Positions 33,319 to 39,564 of a stretch of 43,305 bases of DNA are shown piece after piece. Source of the stretch: Patescibacteria group bacterium (lineage in GTDB: Bacteria > Patescibacteriota > Patescibacteriia > Magasanikbacterales > GWA2-37-8). The position numbers and the translations under genes are program-made. The stretch lies in contig JAHJCN010000034.1 of assembly GCA_018812905.1 (NCBI GenBank), forward strand, positions 1-43,305. The letters run 5' to 3'. Below the pieces are notes generated by a model that saw only the letters and a list, made by a program, of their open reading frames with translations, did not search any database and had not been told where the DNA came from. Numbering within the stretch: the stretch's first letter is position 1; each line of letters opens with the position of its first letter.

Positions 33319-33702
33319 ATGCTAGAAACATCAAGCCGAGATATTTTGTATATCGTCCTTTCGTTTTGTGTTCTGTGGGTGACTGTGTTTTTGTGCTGGA
33401 CATTCTTTTATTTTATCCGCATTTTGCGCAATGCGTTGCGTATTGTTGAAGAATTTCGCACTCGCATTCAGTTTTTAACCGAAGCGGTGGATTGCGTGCG
33501 TGGAAAAGTGGAAACCATGTCCGAGATTTTGAGTTTGGTGACAAATGGGGTGACAGGATATGTTAAAAAGACAGCGGAAAGAAAAGCTTCCGAATGGATA
33601 AACAAGGGAGCTGAGAAAATGAACGAATCGGCCAAAGAGGCGGTGGACAAAGCGGTGGAAGCCACGGCTAAAAAGATGAAAAGAATGGCAAAAAAGCTGT
33701 AA
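33319..33702 (+). CDS. Small single-pass membrane protein with amphipathic C-terminal helix
   Basis: This 127-residue protein has one membrane helix (about 11-33) followed by a long, charged, alanine/lysine-rich helical region (about 36-127), ending in MKRMAKKL. The arrangement resembles YtxH- or DUF948-like envelope stress proteins, but no family can be claimed. ATG at 33319 is chosen over the open upstream frame because AAAGGA lies seven bases upstream, one of very few Shine-Dalgarno-like sites in the window, and because the upstream codons fall in the R5 repeat and promoter. Confidence 0.7.
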   Translation: MLETSSRDILYIVLSFCVLWVTVFLCWTFFYFIRILRNALRIVEEFRTRIQFLTEAVDCVRGKVETMSEILSLVTNGVTGYVKKTAERKASEWINKGAEKMNESAKEAVDKAVEATAKKMKRMAKKL

Positions 33703-33719
33703 ATTCAATAATTTTTGAT

Positions 33720-33749
33720 AAAAAATCGCGCTTTGAGGTGCGATTTTTT
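33720..33749 (+). terminator. Terminator of the 33319 gene
   Basis: AATCGCGC pairs with GTGCGATT (one G-T pair) around TTTGAG, with A-run before and TTTTTT after, 18 bases downstream of the stop codon. Confidence 0.85.
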
Positions 33750-33775
33750 GCATTAATTGAGAAATTTGGTAAGAT
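33747..33775 (+). promoter_or_regulatory. Promoter upstream of dnaE
   Basis: TTTGCA (33747-33752), a 17-base spacer and TAAGAT (33770-33775) extended by TGG lie directly after the previous terminator. The transcript would start near 33782 and give an approximately 215-base leader for dnaE, or a separate short RNA. Confidence 0.55.
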
Positions 33776-33998
33776 AGACCGGCCAAGGTGGCACGGGTCT
33801 TAGTTAGTCTTGGTGGACTGGGATATTCTTATACATATTGAAAGTGCGTAAATTTTCAATCAATTTCCAATTATCAAACATTGTAATTGAAAATCGCATC
33901 ATTAAAAATTCAATGAAAATTTAATAATTGTAAATTGAAAATTAATCGACAAATTCTAAAAACTGCTTCGCTACTTTTTCTCTCGCAATGATAATTAT
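33776..33998 (+). other. Long structured, repeat-filled dnaE leader
   Basis: This gap has no gene. The first 60 bases are GC-richer and can fold (CCGGCCA-AGG-TGGCACGG; AGTC-TTGGTG-GACT). The A/T-rich R6 repeat follows (33849-33950), then a degenerate R1 right half (33963-33992, ending CTCGCAATGA). No Shine-Dalgarno motif precedes the dnaE ATG. Confidence 0.5.
33849..33950. repeat. R6 A/T-rich repeat, longest copy
   Basis: Runs of TTTTCAATCAATTTCCAATT and, further on, complementary AATTGTAAATTGAAAATTAA make an imperfect inverted arrangement in the dnaE leader. Confidence 0.65.
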
Positions 33999-36900
33999 AT
34001 GTCCAACTTTGTCCACCTTCACGTCCATAGCCACTATTCACTTTTGGACGGTTTGCCGAAAATTAAAGAATTGGTGAAAGCCGCGAAAGCGCGTGGTTTT
34101 TCGGCGTTGGCTTTGACGGATCATGGCAACATGTATGGCGCTATTGAATTTTATCAAGCTTGCCTCAAAGAAGGGATTAAGCCGATAGTCGGCGTGGAAG
34201 CCTATGTGGCGCCTGGTAGCAGGTTTGAAAAAGATCAAAAAGACAGATATTATCATCTGCTGTTGTTGGCCATGGATTATATGGGTTACAGGAATTTGAT
34301 GAAACTGGTTTCTCTTTCGCATCTTGAGGGCTTCTATTACAAGCCGCGCATGGACAAAGAAATTTTAAAACAATATCACGAAGGCTTGGTTGCGTCCACC
34401 GCTTGTTTGGGCGGAGAAATTCCTTGGATTTTGCGCAAAGAGAATAATTATGAAAAGGCTAAAAAAGTTGCTTTGGAATATCAGGATATTTTTGGCAAGG
34501 ATAATTTTTTCTTGGAATTGATGGACATCCCTGCTTTGGAAGGCCAGATGGAGGTGAACACAAAATTGATTCAGCTTTCCAAAGACACTGGCATTCCCAT
34601 GACTGTCACGCGCGATGTGCACTATTTGAACCCCGATGATGATGAAGCTCAAGATATTTTGACTTGCATTCGCGATGGCAATACCATTGATAATACTGCT
34701 CGCAAAACCATGGTGGGTATTGATGTATCTTTTGCCAAAGGCGACGATATCGCGGGAAGATTTCGTCATGTGAAAGAAGCAATTGAAAACACCGCTAAAA
34801 TTGCAGAGCGAGCGAATTTGCAATTGGAGTTGAACAAGTGGCATTTTGCCAACGTGGATCTTCCGGCCGGAAAAACGGACAACGAATATCTGAGTGATCA
34901 GGTCTATGAGCGTTTGGTAAAATTAATGGAAATAACCGATGAAGTGAGAAAGCGCGCGGATTACGAGTTGGGCATAATTACCACTAAGGGCTATTCGCCA
35001 TATTTTTTGGCGGTTGCCGACTATGTTAGTTACGCCCGCGCCAACGGTATTATTGAAACAACCAGAGGTTCGGGCGCCGGTTCCATTGTCTCCTATGCTC
35101 TGGGCATCACCACTGTGAATCCTTTGTATTTTAAATTGCCATTTGAGCGTTTTTTGAACCCATTTCGCCCCAGTCCACCCGATATTGACGCGGATTTTGC
35201 CGACGATCGCCGTGATGAAATGATTGCCTATGTGACGAAAAAATACGGTGATGACAAAGTGGCGCAGATTATTACGTTCGGTACCATGGCCGCGCGCGGA
35301 GCCGTACGTGATGTGGGGCGCGCGCTGGGCTATTCCTACTCTTTTTGTGATCAAGTTTCCAAAATGATTCCATTTGGAGCGCAGGGTTTTGAAATGACTT
35401 TGGAAAAAGCAATGACTTTAGAGCCGGATTTAAAATCTCTTTATGATAAAAATTCGCAAGTAAAGCGTCTGATTGACTTGGCACAGAAAATTGAAGGATG
35501 CGCTCGACACACTTCCATCCATGCCGCCGGCGTGGTGATTTCGCCCACTCCGCTTACGGATTTTACCCCAATACAGCATGAAGTCGGGGGCGAGCGCGTG
35601 GTGACGCAATATGAAATGCACGCTGTTGAAGCGGCCGGTGTTTTGAAAATGGACTTCTTGGGGATTCGTAATTTGTCCATCCTTGGGCATGCTGTGGAGA
35701 TTGTGGAGAAAACCACAGGGAAAAAAATCGATGTATACAATTTGTATCCATGGGATGATAAGAAGACTTATGAGATGCTAGCGCGCGGAGAAACCGTTGG
35801 AGTGTTCCAACTTTCCGGGTCGGGCATGACAAGATACTTGAAAGAGCTTAAGCCCGAATCCATTTTTGACATTATGGCCATGGTGGCGCTTTTTCGTCCT
35901 GGCCCGATGGAATCAATTCCTGAATACATCCGTCGCAAGCATCATCCGGAATTTATTGAATATCTTGACCCTCGCATGAAGGACTATCTGGATCAGTCGC
36001 TTGGTCTTATGGTGTATCAAGATGATGTGTTGTTAACTGCCATAAATTTGGCTGGCTACAACTGGGAAGAGGTGGATAAATTCCGTAAAGCCATGGGTAA
36101 AAAAATCCCCGAAGAAATGGCCAAACAAAAAGAAAAATTTTTTAAAGGATGCAAGGAGATCGGGAAATTAGCGGAAGAGAAAGTAAAGCGCATGTGGGAA
36201 TTGATCGAGCCTTTCGCGGCTTACGGTTTTAACAAGTCGCATGCCGCTAGCTATGGCGTGGTGGCATATCAGACGGCATATCTGAAGGCGAATTTTCCGA
36301 CGCAATACATGACCGCTGTGTTAATCGCGGAAAGCGGGGATATCGATAAAGTGCCGGGTATTATCCACGAATGTGAGCGCATGGGTATTAAAGTTTTGCC
36401 ACCGAACATCAATGAAAGTTTCAAAAATTTTGCCATGGTGTCACCTGATGACGGCACGCCGCCATATATCCGTTTTGGTTTGAGTGGTATAAAAAATTTA
36501 GGCGAGCACATTGCGGATGTAGTCTATCGCGAGCGAAAAGGAAATGGGAAGTATAAGAGTTTAGAAGATTTTTTAAAGCGAGTGCAAGACAGAGACCTGA
36601 ATAAAAAATCATTGGAAAGTCTGATTAAATGCGGGGCTCTTGATTTTTTTGGCTATGATCGTGGAACATTGCTCGGTAATATTGAGAATTTGTTAAATTT
36701 TACCAGACATTGTCAAGAAGAAAAATCCACTAGCCAAAATTCATTATTCGCCGGTACGGGTTTCGAATCTATTAGTAAAATTCGTCTGGAGCCGGCGACT
36801 GATGCTTTGCCTGACGAGAAAGTTTTGTGGGAGAAGGAATTGCTAGGTATCTATGTAACCGCTCATCCATTTGGCTTTTTTGAAAAAGTGATGGGCAAAA

Positions 36901-37523
36901 CTTTGACAGCGGTGCGAGATTTGTCGGGTGTTCAGCGAGGTAAGTGGGTTGTGGTGGGGGGCGTGATTGATAGCACCAAGAAGAAAATTACGCGCAAAGG
37001 AGCGGCTATGATGTTTGTAAAAATCCAAGACACTACCAGCGGTCTGGAATTGCTTGTGTTTCCGCGCACCTATGAAACCACCAAGGATGTATGGGTGGAA
37101 GGAAGCACGGTGTGCGTGGTGGGTAAAACTTCGGAAGAAGAAGGGGACGATAAATTGTTTGTGGAAAAGGCCTACACTTTGACCAAGGAAAACGCACAGC
37201 AACTGGCCGCGCAAATGTCCGTCAATGCCGGCGAGCCTTCGGTGAGGCACTGCGCTCCAGTCTCGTTCCAGAGTCATTCTAACCAAGCGAATGCGGGAGA
37301 AAGAGTTGCGAAAGTTGATGGAATTGAAATCGTGGTTGCGCCGGCGGAGATAAAGGATAAAGCCGATGCTATTAAACAACTTTTAGCAAAGTTTCCCGGG
37401 AGTAAAAAAGTTTTTCTTTCCGTGGGAAACAAAAAAATCAAGACTTCATATTCTGTTGAGCCGAGCGAAGATTTGTTGAAAGATTTACGGGAACTTGTTG
37501 GAGAAAATAACGTGCGTGTTTGA
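33999..37523 (+). CDS. dnaE: DNA polymerase III alpha subunit
   Basis: This 1174-residue protein is the replicative polymerase. The N-terminal PHP domain begins FVHLHVHSHYSLLDG, with metal-ligand histidines intact. The palm motif PPDIDADFADDRRDE (about 390-404) carries catalytic aspartates, followed by the thumb, fingers, tandem helix-hairpin-helix (about 835-880) and a C-terminal OB domain (about 985-1065). The C-terminus has a lower-complexity stretch (about 1073-1102) whose DNA resembles a repeat fragment (GAGTCATTCTAACC at its end), joined to a last conserved alpha/beta segment. The TGA stop overlaps the -35 of the next gene. Confidence 0.97.
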   Translation: MSNFVHLHVHSHYSLLDGLPKIKELVKAAKARGFSALALTDHGNMYGAIEFYQACLKEGIKPIVGVEAYVAPGSRFEKDQKDRYYHLLLLAMDYMGYRNLMKLVSLSHLEGFYYKPRMDKEILKQYHEGLVASTACLGGEIPWILRKENNYEKAKKVALEYQDIFGKDNFFLELMDIPALEGQMEVNTKLIQLSKDTGIPMTVTRDVHYLNPDDDEAQDILTCIRDGNTIDNTARKTMVGIDVSFAKGDDIAGRFRHVKEAIENTAKIAERANLQLELNKWHFANVDLPAGKTDNEYLSDQVYERLVKLMEITDEVRKRADYELGIITTKGYSPYFLAVADYVSYARANGIIETTRGSGAGSIVSYALGITTVNPLYFKLPFERFLNPFRPSPPDIDADFADDRRDEMIAYVTKKYGDDKVAQIITFGTMAARGAVRDVGRALGYSYSFCDQVSKMIPFGAQGFEMTLEKAMTLEPDLKSLYDKNSQVKRLIDLAQKIEGCARHTSIHAAGVVISPTPLTDFTPIQHEVGGERVVTQYEMHAVEAAGVLKMDFLGIRNLSILGHAVEIVEKTTGKKIDVYNLYPWDDKKTYEMLARGETVGVFQLSGSGMTRYLKELKPESIFDIMAMVALFRPGPMESIPEYIRRKHHPEFIEYLDPRMKDYLDQSLGLMVYQDDVLLTAINLAGYNWEEVDKFRKAMGKKIPEEMAKQKEKFFKGCKEIGKLAEEKVKRMWELIEPFAAYGFNKSHAASYGVVAYQTAYLKANFPTQYMTAVLIAESGDIDKVPGIIHECERMGIKVLPPNINESFKNFAMVSPDDGTPPYIRFGLSGIKNLGEHIADVVYRERKGNGKYKSLEDFLKRVQDRDLNKKSLESLIKCGALDFFGYDRGTLLGNIENLLNFTRHCQEEKSTSQNSLFAGTGFESISKIRLEPATDALPDEKVLWEKELLGIYVTAHPFGFFEKVMGKTLTAVRDLSGVQRGKWVVVGGVIDSTKKKITRKGAAMMFVKIQDTTSGLELLVFPRTYETTKDVWVEGSTVCVVGKTSEEEGDDKLFVEKAYTLTKENAQQLAAQMSVNAGEPSVRHCAPVSFQSHSNQANAGERVAKVDGIEIVVAPAEIKDKADAIKQLLAKFPGSKKVFLSVGNKKIKTSYSVEPSEDLLKDLRELVGENNVRV

Positions 37524-37548
37524 TTTAATCTTCCGGATAGGATACAAT
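37520..37548 (+). promoter_or_regulatory. Promoter of the CmpB-like gene
   Basis: TTGATT (37520-37525, overlapping the dnaE stop codon), a 17-base spacer and TACAAT (37543-37548) predict a start near 37555 and a leader of about 16 bases. Confidence 0.65.
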
Positions 37549-37570
37549 ACGTGTATTCTTGATAAAATTT

Positions 37571-38245
37571 ATGGCCGTCACATTTATTTTAGAGTTTTTC
37601 ATCTTCGCCTTTTTTGGTTGGATAATTGATACCGCCGATCGTAGTCGGATGGCGAGAAGATTTTCCCCAGGAGGTTTTTTTAGAGCGCCAATTTGTCCGA
37701 TTTATGGAATAGGTGGTTTAATGTTGGTTTTTATTTTTAAATATTTCTCTTCATTACCGTTCTATTCGTTGATTATTTTTGCCACCTTGAGTGTGATATT
37801 TTTAGAATATTTTGGCGGGATATTCAGCGAAAAAGTGCTCATGGTTAGACTCTGGGATTATTCCAAATCCAAATTTAATATCAGCGGCTATATTGATGCC
37901 GCTCATTCGTTTTATTGGCTTGTTCTCGTGTCAGTCTTTTATTTTTATATTTTTCCATCGGTTTTGAAGTTTGAGAATATTTTGATTGTACCGAAGTATT
38001 TTGATTTGCCGGCTTTGACCGTTTTTTTTCTTATTTTCGCTTGGTTTACTATCCGCAAAAGTCCGACCAGATTTTTAGAATTCAAGGACAAAGTTTTGGA
38101 TTTGTCGGTTAGCGAATATCAACATTTGGTATCGGATATCAAGAAATATCAAAAAATCAAATCGGATGACGCGCGACGAGCCTTGGACGAAAGAATTAGA
38201 AAACGCCTGAAGGACACAGGCGCGCGTATGAAAAAAAGAGACTAG
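37571..38245 (+). CDS. CmpB-like (putative ABC-transporter type IV, DUF1113-type) membrane protein
   Basis: This 224-residue protein has five or so membrane helices. Its pattern GGFFRAPICPIYGIGG (about 34-49), then LEYFGGIFSEK (about 78-88) and RLWDYSKSKFNISGYI (about 93-108), is the hallmark of the CmpB-type putative ABC-transporter family, whose function is not established. A charged C-terminal helix (about 160-224) is cytoplasmic. The ATG at 37571 is preferred over the upstream TTG at 37559, which falls at the predicted transcript start. The TAG stop is inside the loop of the terminator. Confidence 0.82.
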   Translation: MAVTFILEFFIFAFFGWIIDTADRSRMARRFSPGGFFRAPICPIYGIGGLMLVFIFKYFSSLPFYSLIIFATLSVIFLEYFGGIFSEKVLMVRLWDYSKSKFNISGYIDAAHSFYWLVLVSVFYFYIFPSVLKFENILIVPKYFDLPALTVFFLIFAWFTIRKSPTRFLEFKDKVLDLSVSEYQHLVSDIKKYQKIKSDDARRALDERIRKRLKDTGARMKKRD

Positions 38246-38258
38246 CATCTCTTTTTTT
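38231..38258. terminator. Bidirectional terminator containing the stop codon of the CmpB-like gene
   Basis: AAAAAAAGAGA pairs with TCTCTTTTTTT around CTAGCA. The loop contains the TAG stop (38243-38245); A and T runs on both sides let it serve the convergent tsaD gene too. Confidence 0.85.
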
Positions 38259-38260
38259 GT

Positions 38261-39442
38261 TTATTCTATTTCCCAATTCGGATCGGCTTTGATGGTTCGC
38301 CAATCGGCGAATTCTTTTTTTACGGCTTTGTAATATCCGGCCGTGGCGATCATGGCGGCATTATCCATGCAGTAGGTGTTCATTGGAAATAGGAAGTTGG
38401 AAATTTTTAAATTAGCATTAAGAGCTGTCTCGAGAGTTGATCTAAGTTTTACGTTCGCGCTGACGCCTCCGCCGAGAATGACTGTTTTTGGTTTATACTC
38501 TTCCGCGGCTTTTAAGGTTTTGGCAACAAGCACGTCAATAATAGCTTGCTCGAAAGAGGCGCAAAAATCTTCCAACGTAGGTGGCTCGGGCATCTGGGCG
38601 AAAAAACCGGCCGGTAATCTGATATGGTTTAAATGCATGGCGGCCAATTTGTGGTCGCGCAACCAATAGAGCGCGGAAGTTTTTAATCCGGAAAAACTCC
38701 AGCCAAAGGCCGGTTCGTTCTCAGAAGAGAAATCTATTTTTTCATTAATCATCGGGCGCGGGAAATTGATTGCCTGGGGATTTCCTTTCAAAGCCAATTG
38801 TGAAATTTGCGGTCCACCCGGATAGGGGAGATCCAGTAATTTTGCCACCTTGTCAAAACATTCTCCAGCCGCGTCATCCTTGGTTTTGCCGATCACTTTA
38901 TAACTACCTTGTTTTTTAATATAAATTAGTTCGGTATGTCCGCCGGATACGATTAATGCAAGAGCCGGATATTGGATATTGGATGTTGGATATTTTTGGT
39001 GATTTGAATTTTGTGGATTATTTGATATTTGAAATTTTGAATTTGTAATTTCTACAGAGTGCACATGCCCTTCAATATGATTCACAGCCACCAATGGAAT
39101 ATTCCAAGCATATGAAAGTGTTCTTGCCGCTTCCACGCCCACGACAAGTCCGGTGATTAGCCCTGGACCGGCCGTCACGGCAATCACGTCCGGCCGATTC
39201 TTTCCCCCCTGCCCGAGGGGGGATTCAAGGGGGGAGGGAGAGTTCAAAACTTCTTCAACCAGTGGCACAATTTTTTCCGCGTGCATGCGACCGGCAATTT
39301 CCGGCACCACACCGCCGTATTTTTTATGAATATCAATTTGCGAAGCGGTTTTTTCAGAAATCACAACATGACCCCGGTCGGATGATTCCACCAGGGCCAC
39401 TGATGTGTCGTCGCAAGATGATTCGATTCCTAAAGTTAGCAT
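38261..39442 (-). CDS. tsaD: tRNA N6-threonylcarbamoyladenosine transferase TsaD
   Basis: This 393-residue Kae1/TsaD protein makes t6A37 in ANN-decoding tRNAs. ASKHA motifs include GIESSCDDTS (5-14), AGPGLITGL, the metal-binding HIEGHVHS (H-x3-H, about 122-129), VSGGHTEL, and MDNAAMIA near the C-terminus. Two inserts are repeat-derived: residues about 68-81 (SPSPLESPLGQGGK, R9) and about 131-160 (ITNSKFQISNNPQNSNHQ and following, R6). Both lie in loops, the second right after the metal-binding helix. It is transcribed from a leaderless-type promoter, divergent from uvrB. Confidence 0.96.
   Translation of the reverse strand: MLTLGIESSCDDTSVALVESSDRGHVVISEKTASQIDIHKKYGGVVPEIAGRMHAEKIVPLVEEVLNSPSPLESPLGQGGKNRPDVIAVTAGPGLITGLVVGVEAARTLSYAWNIPLVAVNHIEGHVHSVEITNSKFQISNNPQNSNHQKYPTSNIQYPALALIVSGGHTELIYIKKQGSYKVIGKTKDDAAGECFDKVAKLLDLPYPGGPQISQLALKGNPQAINFPRPMINEKIDFSSENEPAFGWSFSGLKTSALYWLRDHKLAAMHLNHIRLPAGFFAQMPEPPTLEDFCASFEQAIIDVLVAKTLKAAEEYKPKTVILGGGVSANVKLRSTLETALNANLKISNFLFPMNTYCMDNAAMIATAGYYKAVKKEFADWRTIKADPNWEIE
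38967..39051. repeat. R6-type repeat inside tsaD
   Basis: GGATATTGGATATTGGATGT and then TTTGAAATTTTGAATTTGTA are tandem-like A/T units; they translate on the minus strand into an Asn/Ser/Gln-rich loop absent from most TsaD proteins. Confidence 0.75.
39201..39240. repeat. R9 repeat (CCCCCTTGAATCCCCCC type) inside tsaD
   Basis: The plus-strand sequence TTTCCCCCCTGCCCGAGGGG and the next GGATTCAAGGGGGGAGG form an imperfect palindromic unit, translated as SPLESPLGQGGK. Confidence 0.75.
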
Positions 39443-39451
39443 AGTGGGGGT

Positions 39452-39479
39452 ATTTTAGCATATTTTAGCGCATAGTCAA
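39452..39479 (-). promoter_or_regulatory. tsaD promoter, leaderless spacing
   Basis: On the minus strand TTGACT (39479-39474), a 16-base spacer and TGC-extended TAAAAT (39457-39452) end nine bases before the ATG at 39442. Confidence 0.65.
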
Positions 39480-39492
39480 TGTAAGCCGCGAG

Positions 39493-39521
39493 TTGACAAA
39501 TCGCCCAAAATGCGGTTATAT
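39493..39521 (+). promoter_or_regulatory. uvrB promoter
   Basis: Perfect TTGACA (39493-39498), a 17-base spacer and TTATAT (39516-39521). Transcription would start near 39528. The short leader carries the hairpin TCCCC-ATTTTC-GGGGA (39534-39549) and a T run just before the GTG start. Confidence 0.75.
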
Positions 39522-39564
39522 ACCCCCTATACATCCCCATTTTCGGGGAACTTTTGCGTTTTTT

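Noticed and set aside
33776-33840. A tRNA or tRNA-like gene before dnaE
   Set aside because: No acceptor pairing, T loop or anticodon arm can be drawn.
39493-39564. TTG at 39493 as the uvrB start
   Set aside because: It is the first codon of a perfect -35 hexamer (TTGACA) with a 17-base spaced -10; the GTG at 39565 gives the conserved UvrB N-terminus.
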